Below, one piece after another: positions 6,614 through 14,252 of a stretch of 21,766 bases of DNA. The position numbers and the translations under genes were made by a program. The stretch covers positions 1-21,766 of the forward strand of contig JAQICU010000008.1 of assembly GCA_027858325.1 (NCBI GenBank), given 5' to 3'. The stretch comes from Candidatus Cloacimonadota bacterium. GTDB lineage: Bacteria; Cloacimonadota; Cloacimonadia; Cloacimonadales; TCS61. Numbering within the stretch: the first letter of the stretch is position 1; each line of letters starts with the position of its first letter. Under the pieces are notes generated by a model, which saw nothing but the letters and a program-made list of their open reading frames with translations, searched no databases and had not been told where the DNA came from.

Positions 6614-7366
6614 ATGGAATTATCTGTTGAATATATAAGAATTGCAGCATACTTAGGAGCAGGGATAAGTGTTGGTTTAGGTGCAATAACTACAGGTATT
6701 GGATCAGGAATAATTGCCGGAGAAGGTGCGCACGGAGTTATGAAACAGCCCCAAGCCAATGAACAATTATTCAGAACAATGCTTATCGGTCAGGCAGCTG
6801 CACAAACTGCAGGGATCTTTGCATTAGTAATTTCCATGCTGCTTATATATGGTGGATTTGATATTGCTGAAGGCGGATGGTACAGAGCCGCTGCTTTACT
6901 TGCTGCAGGATTGGCAATGGGAATTGGAGCATTCGGTCCGTCTTTGGGTGCCGGATATTCCGGTGGAGAAGCATGCAAATCTGTAGCGAGAATGCCAAAA
7001 CATGGTAATGCTATAATGGGTAATATGCTCATCGGTCAAGCGCTATCTCAAACATCAGCAATATTTGCTCTTGTCGTTTCTTTATTGCTTTTATATTCAG
7101 TTCCAAATCAACCTGCTGGTCTTGCAATTGGTAAGATATTATTAAAATCAATTTCGTTGGTCGGTGCAGGAATGGCAATTGGGATTGGAACTATCGGGCC
7201 CGGGGCGGGTATCGGATATGTTGCCGGTAAGGCAAATGATATGATTGGAAGGTTCCCAAAAGAGAGATCAATGATAATGAGAACGATGTTTTTAGGAGCA
7301 GCGGTATCGGAGTCAACAGCAATCTATTCGCTTGTGGTTGCCTTCCTGCTGATCTTTGCAGTATAA
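6614..7366 (+). CDS. Triple-hairpin ATP synthase proteolipid (fused c subunit, one carboxylate)
   Basis: A 250-residue proteolipid made of three consecutive c-type hairpins (about 1-80, 88-162, 172-250), six membrane helices. In ordinary c subunits the second helix of each hairpin carries the ion-binding Glu or Asp. Here hairpin 1 has Q64 ('GQAAAQTAGIF') and hairpin 2 has Q146 ('GQALSQTSAIF'). Only hairpin 3 keeps the acid, E233 ('GAAVSESTAIY'). The first-helix position equivalent to Gln/Glu32 of Na+ synthases is S31, A113 and I200. Fused proteolipids with fewer carboxylates are known from V/A-type ATPases and, as a double hairpin, from the Na+ F-type synthase of Acetobacterium woodii. The ATG at 6614 is preferred over an in-frame TTG at 6611 because GGAG at 6604-6607 is better spaced. 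A single-hairpin c gene follows 30 bases later. Confidence 0.93.
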   Translation: MELSVEYIRIAAYLGAGISVGLGAITTGIGSGIIAGEGAHGVMKQPQANEQLFRTMLIGQAAAQTAGIFALVISMLLIYGGFDIAEGGWYRAAALLAAGLAMGIGAFGPSLGAGYSGGEACKSVARMPKHGNAIMGNMLIGQALSQTSAIFALVVSLLLLYSVPNQPAGLAIGKILLKSISLVGAGMAIGIGTIGPGAGIGYVAGKANDMIGRFPKERSMIMRTMFLGAAVSESTAIYSLVVAFLLIFAV

Positions 7367-7396
7367 ATAATTTATTATGAAAATATTGGAGGAAAA

Positions 7397-7648
7397 ATGG
7401 AATTAACATTAGCACAAGGAATCGTTAAAGCTGCTGCACTTCTAGGTGCAGGAATGTGTATGGGAATGGGCGCTTTAGGACCTGGAGTTGGTGAGGGATT
7501 TGTAGCAGGTAAAGCTTGTGAAGGAATCGCACGGTCACCGGAAAATGCAAGTCTTATAACACGTACAATGCTTGTTGGTCAGGCAGTTTCCGAGTCAACA
7601 GGTATCTATTCATTAGTTATTGCACTACTGTTAATATTCTCAACCTAA
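7397..7648 (+). CDS. atpE: ATP synthase Fo subunit c, single hairpin, Na+-type two-carboxylate motif
   Basis: An 83-residue standard c subunit with two membrane helices and the polar loop 'ARSPE' (45-49). E66 in 'VSESTGIYS' is the ion-binding carboxylate, with S67, T68 and Y71 completing the Na+ signature. E33 in 'GPGVGEGF' occupies the position of Gln32 in Ilyobacter-type Na+ c-rings. Paired glutamates at these two positions are the two-carboxylate motif described for the Na+ c-ring of Fusobacterium nucleatum. A strong GGAGG site lies six bases before the ATG, better than that of the triple-hairpin gene upstream, so this form may be made in excess. It is most like hairpin 3 of that gene. Confidence 0.96.
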   Translation: MELTLAQGIVKAAALLGAGMCMGMGALGPGVGEGFVAGKACEGIARSPENASLITRTMLVGQAVSESTGIYSLVIALLLIFST

Positions 7649-7663
7649 ACCAAGAATAAATAA

Positions 7664-7714
7664 CCAGAAATTGAACGCCAGTTGGATGAAGTAGTTTCAA
7701 CAGCGAAATATTAA
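7664..7714 (+). pseudogene. Possible short coding remnant between atpE and atpF
   Basis: Sixteen codons followed by a TAA stop translate as 'PEIERQLDEVVSTAKY'. The wording is protein-like, with amphipathic helix character, and is preceded directly by an in-frame TAA with no start codon or ribosome-binding site. It may be the tail of a lost gene in an otherwise compact operon, or chance. No family is recognised. Confidence 0.2.
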
Positions 7715-7726
7715 TTTGGAGAACTT

Positions 7727-8209
7727 ATGATTAGTATAGATTATTCTCTTATTATTGTGATACTTAATTTCGTACTTTTACTGATTGTACTAAATAAGAT
7801 CCTATATAAGCCGATCAAAAAATTCTTAGAAGAAAGGCAGAAAACATTAGTTTCCGATCTTGATGAAGCAAAGGAATCACGCACGCAAGCTGAGAAACTT
7901 GTTGAAGAGAAAAGTAGCGAGCTAAAGCAATCGGCTGAAGAAATCAGGAAAATGAAAAGTGCTGCTACCCGTGATGCTGAAGACAAAGCCAAAGACATTA
8001 TGAAGAATGCAAAAGATCAGGAAAAGCGAATATTGCAGGATACAGAAAAGCAACTCGAAACGGAGAAAGTAAAAGTAATGGGAGAAATTGAAGATGAGCT
8101 GACCGTAATGGTTGCTGAACTATCTTCTAAATTCCTCTCAGAAAAACTCGATGAGAAAAAGGATAAAGAACTGATAAAGAAAATTATCTCTGAGAGGGGA
8201 AGTAATTGA
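7727..8209 (+). CDS. atpF: ATP synthase Fo subunit b
   Basis: Subunit b is the peripheral stalk that holds F1 against rotation. It has one N-terminal membrane helix (about 5-25), the conserved 'KPIKKFLEERQ' turn (28-38), then a long charged coiled coil to about 140, ending near the delta-binding end. The 160-residue length is typical (E. coli 156). GGAG lies seven bases before the ATG. Its stop overlaps the start of atpH by four bases. Only one b gene is present, so the stalk is presumably a homodimer. Confidence 0.95.
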   Translation: MISIDYSLIIVILNFVLLLIVLNKILYKPIKKFLEERQKTLVSDLDEAKESRTQAEKLVEEKSSELKQSAEEIRKMKSAATRDAEDKAKDIMKNAKDQEKRILQDTEKQLETEKVKVMGEIEDELTVMVAELSSKFLSEKLDEKKDKELIKKIISERGSN

Positions 8210-8751
8210 AAAATATTCTAGTTGCGCAACGATATTCTCAAGCTATTATAAGTGGACTCGATACTAAAGAGATCAATTTCGTATTGGCCGATGTTGAGAT
8301 AATGAGTAACTCATTAAAAACTGAACAGGAACTCGTAAATGCGGTTAATTCCTATTTGTTTCCATTAAAAAAGCGTTTGAAAATAGCAATGGAAATGACA
8401 CAGAATTTAAAGTACACAAGACTGTGGGAAAACTTGTTCAGTATCCTTTTAAAAAAACATAGATTTAATATTATCACAGATATTCTGCTAGATCTAGAGA
8501 ATGAAATATTTGAAAAAAAGAACCTGATCAAAGTTGGATTAACGATTGCTCATGAATTACCTAAAAACGTGCTTGATTCCATATCAACACAATTAACAGA
8601 TATTCTAGAAAAAGATATTATTCTGGAAATAAAGATCGATCCTGAAATTTTAGGAGGATTTGTGGCAACGACCGATTCCTTATTGATAGATGGATCAATA
8701 AAAAATAATTTAGTTAAGCTGATAAAAGTTAAATTGAAAAAAATGAAATGA
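8206..8751 (+). CDS. atpH: ATP synthase F1 subunit delta
   Basis: Delta (OSCP) links the tip of the b stalk to the alpha subunits. The C-terminal hallmark 'DPEILGGFVATTDSLLIDGS' lies at about 145-164, and the N-terminal helical domain starts 'AQRYSQAI'. The 181 residues match the family. The start is TTG, overlapping the atpF stop as TTGA, with a GAGAGGGGA ribosome-binding site about five bases upstream. No in-frame ATG fits the conserved N-terminus, so the TTG start is well supported and implies coupled translation. Confidence 0.93.
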   Translation: MKNILVAQRYSQAIISGLDTKEINFVLADVEIMSNSLKTEQELVNAVNSYLFPLKKRLKIAMEMTQNLKYTRLWENLFSILLKKHRFNIITDILLDLENEIFEKKNLIKVGLTIAHELPKNVLDSISTQLTDILEKDIILEIKIDPEILGGFVATTDSLLIDGSIKNNLVKLIKVKLKKMK

Positions 8752-8758
8752 GGTCAGT

Positions 8759-10258
8759 ATGAAAATACAACCAGATGAAATAAGTTCGATCCTTAGAAAC
8801 AAGATCAAGGGATTAAAATTTGATATTGATATTTCCGAAACCGGAAAAGTTGTTCAGGTAGGAGACGGTATTGCTCGTATTTATGGAATGGACAATGTGA
8901 TGGCAGGTGAGATGATCGATTTCCCCGGTGACGTAATGGGGATGGCATTAAACTTGGAAGAGGATAATGTTGGATGTATTATCTTTGGTGAAACTCGAAA
9001 GATCAAAGAAGGTGATATTGCAAAAAGAACAAAGAAAATCTTGCAAGTTCCGGTTGGAGAAGAGATGCTGGGTCGGGTTGTGAATGCACTTGGAGAACCG
9101 TTGGACGGGAAGGGTCAAATAAAAGCTGAAACTTATCATCCGGTTGAGCGAAAAGCTCTTGGTGTAGTGCAGAGACAACCTGTTAAAGAACCACTTCAAA
9201 CAGGTCTCAAGGCAATTGATTCAATGATCCCGATCGGTAGAGGACAACGAGAGTTGATCATTGGTGACCGCCAAACAGGTAAAACAGCAATTGCCATCGA
9301 TACAATTTTAAACCAGAAAGATGCTGATGTCGTTTGCATCTATGTAGCGATCGGACAGAAAAAATCATCTGTTGCCAAGATTGTGAATATACTTAATGCA
9401 AAGGGAGCAATGAAATATACGATCGTGGTTGTTGCTTCTGCTGCTGAATCTGCTTCCCTTCAATATTTATCACCATATTCCGGATGCACGATGGGAGAAT
9501 TTTTCCGTGATAAAGGAAAACATGCTCTCATAATCTATGATGATCTTTCTAAACATGCTGTATCTTACAGAGAACTTTCATTACTCCTGAGAAGACCTCC
9601 CGGACGTGAAGCGTATCCCGGTGATGTTTTCTATCTTCATTCACGTCTTTTGGAAAGAGCTTCTAAACTTAATGATGAACTTGGCAGTGGTTCACTTACT
9701 GCTCTTCCAATTATTGAAACGCAAGCTGATGACCTGACAGCATATATTCCTACAAACGTTATTTCAATTACCGACGGTCAGATTTTCCTGAATAGTCGTT
9801 TGTTCTACTCAGGTATTCGTCCTGCTATTAATGCCGGACTTTCTGTATCGCGAGTGGGTGGAAATGCACAGATCAAATCTATGAAGAGCGTGACGGGGCA
9901 GCTTCGTGTTGCCTTGGCTCAATATGCAGAACTTGAAGCTTTTGCAAAATTTGGTTCCGATCTTGATAAAGCAACTCAAGCACAGCTCACAAGAGGTAGG
10001 CGTTTGGTTGAAATACTAAAACAAGCACAGTATTCACCACTCTCTGTAGCTAAACAGACATTCATTATTTTTATGGCAAATGAAGGATACCTTGATGAAA
10101 TTGAAGTAGAAAATGTAAAAAAAGTGGAAGAAGAGCTTTATTCAACACTCGACTCCGAATATAAAGAATTTATGGAGAGCATGGTCAAAGATAAACTAAG
10201 CGAAGAAACAAAAGAAGCAATGCGTAAAATTTGTAAAAAAGTATTATCAAAATTTTAG
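8759..10258 (+). CDS. atpA: ATP synthase F1 subunit alpha
   Basis: The non-catalytic, nucleotide-binding subunit of the alpha3beta3 head. The 499 residues contain the Walker A motif 'GDRQTGKT' (169-176) with K175, Walker B aspartates at 261-262 ('IIYDDLSKHA'), and the arginine finger R365 in 'SVSRVGGNAQ', which reaches into the beta catalytic site. 'RRPPGREAYPGDVFYLHSRL' (279-298) is also diagnostic. It starts seven bases after atpH. No unusual substitution is seen at nucleotide-binding positions. Confidence 0.98.
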   Translation: MKIQPDEISSILRNKIKGLKFDIDISETGKVVQVGDGIARIYGMDNVMAGEMIDFPGDVMGMALNLEEDNVGCIIFGETRKIKEGDIAKRTKKILQVPVGEEMLGRVVNALGEPLDGKGQIKAETYHPVERKALGVVQRQPVKEPLQTGLKAIDSMIPIGRGQRELIIGDRQTGKTAIAIDTILNQKDADVVCIYVAIGQKKSSVAKIVNILNAKGAMKYTIVVVASAAESASLQYLSPYSGCTMGEFFRDKGKHALIIYDDLSKHAVSYRELSLLLRRPPGREAYPGDVFYLHSRLLERASKLNDELGSGSLTALPIIETQADDLTAYIPTNVISITDGQIFLNSRLFYSGIRPAINAGLSVSRVGGNAQIKSMKSVTGQLRVALAQYAELEAFAKFGSDLDKATQAQLTRGRRLVEILKQAQYSPLSVAKQTFIIFMANEGYLDEIEVENVKKVEEELYSTLDSEYKEFMESMVKDKLSEETKEAMRKICKKVLSKF

Positions 10259-10264
10259 GATATT

Positions 10265-11119
10265 ATGGCTAATTTAAGAGAGATCAAAACACGGATCGAA
10301 AGCGTTAAGAGCACAAAGCAGATCACAAATGCTATGAAAATGGTAGCTGCATCCAAGTTGCGAAAAGCCCAAGATAATATCATTAATGCCAGACCGTATG
10401 CAGATCATATAAACGATATGCTTCGAACACTGAAGAATAAAAATATATCTTCAGATCATCCATTGTTGGCTGAAACCACTGGCAAAGGAAAAACAGCTTA
10501 TGTAGTTGTAACTTCTGATAGAGGACTTTGCGGTTCTTTTAATACACACATAATAAAAGAGGCAATTGTAAATCTCAAAGAAAATCCGGATGCTGATCTG
10601 CTCTGTATTGGAAGAAAAGGGTATGATCATTTTAAGAAACATTCTACAAATGTAACTGAAAAGTATATAAATCTTTTCAATGAAATGGATTTTAGCGTTT
10701 CTACAGATGTAGCAGAAAAAATATTGAGTCTGTTTCTGGATGAAAATTATGATAAGATCAATATTATTTATAATGAATTCAAATCTGCAATACAGCAGGA
10801 GATTGTAGTAAAACAGCTTTTACCTATCGTCCCGATTGAATCAGAAGAAATTTCCAAACTAGATTATGTTTACGAGCCTGATGAAAATACAATAATATAT
10901 GAACTTGGGAGAAAATATATACATGTTGATGTTTGGAGAATAATGTTAGAATCATCCGCAGCTGAGCAAGGCGCTAGAATGACGGCAATGGATTCTGCTA
11001 CTGAAAATGCTGTTGAATTAATTGATAAACTTACTCTTAATTACAATAGAGCAAGACAAGCAGCGATAACAACTGAGATAATTGAAATATCGTCTGGAGC
11101 AGAAGCTAGCCAGCAATAA
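10265..11119 (+). CDS. atpG: ATP synthase F1 subunit gamma
   Basis: Gamma is the central rotor shaft joining the c-ring to the catalytic head. The N-terminal 'IKTRIESVKSTKQITNAMKMVAASKLRKAQ' region (residues 7-36) is diagnostic, as is the conserved 'SDRGLCGSFN' (84-93). The C-terminal helix ending in 'NRARQAAITTEIIEI' is the other half of the coiled-coil shaft. The 284-residue length is normal (E. coli 287). AGGA lies close before the ATG. It starts six bases after atpA and is followed by a 32-base gap before atpD. Confidence 0.97.
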   Translation: MANLREIKTRIESVKSTKQITNAMKMVAASKLRKAQDNIINARPYADHINDMLRTLKNKNISSDHPLLAETTGKGKTAYVVVTSDRGLCGSFNTHIIKEAIVNLKENPDADLLCIGRKGYDHFKKHSTNVTEKYINLFNEMDFSVSTDVAEKILSLFLDENYDKINIIYNEFKSAIQQEIVVKQLLPIVPIESEEISKLDYVYEPDENTIIYELGRKYIHVDVWRIMLESSAAEQGARMTAMDSATENAVELIDKLTLNYNRARQAAITTEIIEISSGAEASQQ

Positions 11120-11151
11120 TAGAAAAAAGTTATAGAATATAAGAGGTATTT

Positions 11152-12552
11152 ATGGTAGAAGGAAAGGTTATACAGATTATCGGACCCACCGTAGATGTGG
11201 AGTTTCCCGAAGGTCATCTGCCGGCAATTCATAATGCACTTAGGATTGAGAGAAAAAAGAGCGCAGATCTTGTTTTAGAAGTCCAAATGCATCTTGGTGA
11301 AAATAAAGTAAGAACTGTATCAATGGACTCGACTGATGGCTTAGTCAGAAATACAAAAGTTATAGATACGACTGAGCCGATAACTGTTCCAGTTGGTGAA
11401 GAAGTTCTGGGTAGAATGATCAATGTGGTAGGCGAACCTATTGATGGCGGTGGACCGGTTAATGCAAAAGAAAAATATCCAATTCACCGACAGGCTCCTT
11501 TGTTTGAAAATCTTTCAACCGAAGAGGAAATTCTTGAAACCGGGATCAAGGTAATCGACCTTATTGAACCTTATTCTAAAGGTGGAAAGATAGGGCTTTT
11601 TGGCGGTGCAGGTGTTGGAAAAACAGTACTTATTCAGGAACTTATCAGGAATATTGCAATTGAGCATGGCGGCTATTCTGTATTTTCCGGAGTGGGTGAG
11701 AGAACCAGAGAAGGAAATGACCTTTGGTTAGAAATGAAGGAATCTGGAGTTATTGAAAAGACAGCATTAGTTTTCGGTCAAATGAATGAACCACCGGGGG
11801 CCCGGCAAAGAGTTGGTCTAACTGGGCTTAGTATTGCTGAATATTTCAGAGATGTGGCAAAGAAAGATGTACTATTATTCATAGATAATATATTCCGTTT
11901 TACACAGGCAGGGTCAGAAGTTTCTGCTCTCCTGGGCAGGATGCCCTCGGCAGTTGGGTATCAACCTACTTTGGCAACAGAAATGGGTAATCTACAAGAG
12001 AGAATTACTTCTACGAAAGATGGTTCGATTACATCAATTCAGGCTGTGTATGTCCCTGCTGATGATTTAACCGACCCTGCTCCCGCTACAACATTTGCTC
12101 ATCTTGATGCAACAACTGTGCTTTCGAGAAGGATAGTAGAACTTGGTATTTATCCAGCTGTTGATCCGCTTGACTCAACCAGCCGTATTTTGGATCCTCA
12201 GATAATTGGAGAAGAACATTACAATATTGCCCGTGAAACGCAGCGGGTGATCCAAAAATATAAAGACCTGCAAGATATTATTGCAATTCTTGGGATGGAC
12301 GAACTTTCAGAAGAAGATAAGATGATTGTTAATAGAGCGCGAAAATTGGAGAGATTTTTCTCTCAACCATTCTTTGTAGCAGAACAGTTCATTAATACTT
12401 CTGGAGTTTACGTGCCGCTCAAAGAAACAATTGCAGGCTTCAAGGCAATTCTTGATGGTGAGTGTGATACTTGGCCAGAGCAGGCCTTTCTTTATGTTGG
12501 AAACATAGAATCAGCTGAAGGAAAAATGCAAAATATAAAGAAAGGGAAATAA
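11152..12552 (+). CDS. atpD: ATP synthase F1 subunit beta (catalytic)
   Basis: The catalytic subunit makes ATP from ADP and phosphate, or hydrolyses it in reverse. Walker A 'GGAGVGKT' is at 151-158 (K157, T158), the catalytic glutamate is E183 in 'GERTREGNDL', the Walker B aspartate lies in 'LLFIDNIFRF' (241-250), and the gamma/epsilon-contacting 'DELSEED' loop is at 383-389. The 466-residue length is typical. GAGG lies just before the ATG. All active-site residues are intact, so the enzyme should be functional. Confidence 0.98.
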   Translation: MVEGKVIQIIGPTVDVEFPEGHLPAIHNALRIERKKSADLVLEVQMHLGENKVRTVSMDSTDGLVRNTKVIDTTEPITVPVGEEVLGRMINVVGEPIDGGGPVNAKEKYPIHRQAPLFENLSTEEEILETGIKVIDLIEPYSKGGKIGLFGGAGVGKTVLIQELIRNIAIEHGGYSVFSGVGERTREGNDLWLEMKESGVIEKTALVFGQMNEPPGARQRVGLTGLSIAEYFRDVAKKDVLLFIDNIFRFTQAGSEVSALLGRMPSAVGYQPTLATEMGNLQERITSTKDGSITSIQAVYVPADDLTDPAPATTFAHLDATTVLSRRIVELGIYPAVDPLDSTSRILDPQIIGEEHYNIARETQRVIQKYKDLQDIIAILGMDELSEEDKMIVNRARKLERFFSQPFFVAEQFINTSGVYVPLKETIAGFKAILDGECDTWPEQAFLYVGNIESAEGKMQNIKKGK

Positions 12553-12559
12553 TTAAAAT

Positions 12560-12958
12560 ATGAGTAAAATTCATATTAAAGTAATTCAACCTACTCAGAT
12601 CAGGATCGATAAAGAATATGATCATGTTATCATTCCTGGTGTAGATGGTGATTTCGGGATTTCATTTGATCACACACCATTTATTACAAAGATCAGAACA
12701 GGAGTTCTACAGCTTTTCCAAAATGAGATGAATGAAGAATATGCAATTCACGATGGATTTGTTACTGTAGAGAACAATGTTGTAAAAATTGTCTGTGATA
12801 CTATTGAAAGGAAAGATGAAATAGATAGTGCACGTGCAAAAGCCTCGAAAGAACGTGCCGAAAAACGACTTAAAAGTTCAGAAGAAAATATTAATTTCCG
12901 CCGAGCAGAGGCATCTTTGAAAAAAGCTCTGGTCCGGCTAGAACTGAATTCGGAATAA
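12560..12958 (+). CDS. atpC: ATP synthase F1 subunit epsilon
   Basis: Epsilon couples gamma to the c-ring and can brake ATP hydrolysis. The N-terminal beta-sandwich (about 1-86) has the conserved 'GDFGISFDHTPFITKIRTGVL' pattern (residues 30-50). The C-terminal part (about 90-132) is a charged, Ala/Lys/Glu-rich two-helix hairpin of full length, so the inhibitory arm is present. It starts seven bases after atpD and is the last gene before a clear intrinsic terminator, which closes the operon. Confidence 0.93.
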   Translation: MSKIHIKVIQPTQIRIDKEYDHVIIPGVDGDFGISFDHTPFITKIRTGVLQLFQNEMNEEYAIHDGFVTVENNVVKIVCDTIERKDEIDSARAKASKERAEKRLKSSEENINFRRAEASLKKALVRLELNSE

Positions 12959-12969
12959 TCATAAATTGG

Positions 12970-12992
12970 GGGTGGCTAAGGTCACCCTTTTT
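12970..12992 (+). terminator. Rho-independent terminator after atpC
   Basis: GGGTGGC pairs with GTCACCC (seven pairs, one G-U) around a TAAG tetraloop and is followed directly by five T. It lies 12 bases after the atpC stop and ends the long ATP synthase transcript. Confidence 0.88.
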
Positions 12993-13012
12993 AATAAACA
13001 TTAGGATAAAAA

Positions 13013-14230
13013 ATGAAGATCAAATATGTCCTGCTTTTTTTACTATTAATTATAATTTCCTGCGCAGAGAAAAAAGAGAATAAAATTAAAAATGAGATTG
13101 AGCAGAAAATTATTAAAACCGATACATTAAAAAAAGTAGTCCAACCAGAAAAACAAAAAACAAAAATAGAACAACCAAACCAAAATATCACCAAAAAAAT
13201 AAAATATAAAAAGTTTACAAAAGGTATATATTTGACAGCATATACTATTAATACACCGAAATTTTACACGATATTAGATAGTGCTGAAGCTACTGGGATA
13301 AACACCCTGATTTTCGATCTAAAGAACATGAATGGACATGTTTTCTTTAGAATGCCCCAAAAAGGCTTTTTAGAACGCGAAAACTTAAAACCGATAATTG
13401 ATATTGATAAAGTGGTTAAAGCCGCCCATAAGCGAAATATGAGAGCCGTTGCCAGAGTGGTAATGTTTCATGATCAGCTAACTGCACAACGAGATTCAAC
13501 ATTAAGACCTGAAAGTATAAAAGGTGGAGCTTGGAAGGAAAGTACAAGAAAAAAAGCATCCTGGTTGGATTCTTCAAATACTCAGGTTCAAAATACACTC
13601 TTATATATTATAGAGGTTATCGCTAAACAAAGTGTTGATGAAATTCAAATGGACTATGTACGATTTCCAACTCAAGGGAAAATACAAGAAGCAATTTTTG
13701 CCTTTCAAAAAGTAGATTCACTAAAAGTCAAAAATGACTCAACATATGTTTTCCAGCAAAAAGCTGATATTATTATGAATTTTATATCAAAAGCAAAAAT
13801 GATATGTGACAAGTATGATGTTACATTAACCGCAGACGTATTTGCCATAGTAGCCTGGCAAAGGAGCGCGGATATTCAAACAACGGGACAAGATATCAAA
13901 AAAATGTCAAAAAGCCTTGATTCAATACATCCAATGATCTATTCATCGCATTTTGCCAAAGACTTTGGATTCAGAGAAAACCTACCAAATGAACCATATT
14001 ACATAGTTTATAAAGGCAGTGTTCTTTCTAAGAAACATGTTGATAGTGATTGCCGAGTAATTCCCTATATTCAGTCCAATTCATGGAAAGTTAATTATGG
14101 ATATAGCTATATTGCAGCACAAATCCAAGCGGTTATTGATTCCAAATCAGACGGTTATATTCTCTGGAATGCTTCAAATAGATATTATCAAACGCTTAGG
14201 TGGATAAGAAAATTTGAAAAGATGGATTGA
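13013..14230 (+). CDS. DUF4015 putative glycoside-hydrolase-like lipoprotein
   Basis: A 405-residue predicted lipoprotein: hydrophobic signal (4-16) ending 'IISC' with the lipid-attached C17, then a polar, lysine-rich linker (18-67), then a DUF4015 domain (PF13200, putative glycosyl hydrolase) from about 70 to 400. The DUF4015 hallmarks are 'KGIYLTAY' (70-77), 'NTLIFDLKNMNGHV' (97-110), 'RAVARVVMFHD' (144-154) and 'DEIQMDYVRFP' (209-219). The last holds the acidic residues proposed to act in this TIM-barrel-like family. AGGAT precedes the ATG. It is probably attached to an envelope membrane facing the periplasm or outside. The substrate is unknown for most family members. Its stop codon abuts the parS site. 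Confidence 0.85.
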   Translation: MKIKYVLLFLLLIIISCAEKKENKIKNEIEQKIIKTDTLKKVVQPEKQKTKIEQPNQNITKKIKYKKFTKGIYLTAYTINTPKFYTILDSAEATGINTLIFDLKNMNGHVFFRMPQKGFLERENLKPIIDIDKVVKAAHKRNMRAVARVVMFHDQLTAQRDSTLRPESIKGGAWKESTRKKASWLDSSNTQVQNTLLYIIEVIAKQSVDEIQMDYVRFPTQGKIQEAIFAFQKVDSLKVKNDSTYVFQQKADIIMNFISKAKMICDKYDVTLTADVFAIVAWQRSADIQTTGQDIKKMSKSLDSIHPMIYSSHFAKDFGFRENLPNEPYYIVYKGSVLSKKHVDSDCRVIPYIQSNSWKVNYGYSYIAAQIQAVIDSKSDGYILWNASNRYYQTLRWIRKFEKMD

Positions 14231-14246
14231 TGTTTCACGTGAAACT
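14231..14246. promoter_or_regulatory. parS centromere site for ParB
   Basis: TGTTTCACGTGAAACT matches the near-universal bacterial parS consensus TGTTTCACGTGAAACA at 15 of 16 positions. The inner 14 bases form a perfect palindrome. It fills 16 of the 22 bases between the stop codons of two convergent genes and lies about 10.2 kb from parB. A match this good is very unlikely by chance in 22 kb, and a functional parB is present. Confidence 0.93.
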
Positions 14247-14252
14247 ATTAAT

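Noticed and set aside
6614..7648. Idea that the triple-hairpin gene is a V/A-type K subunit acquired with a V-type ATPase
   Set aside because: It sits between atpB and a canonical atpE, shares the F-type 'SEST.IYSLV' core with that atpE, and no V/A-type genes are present.
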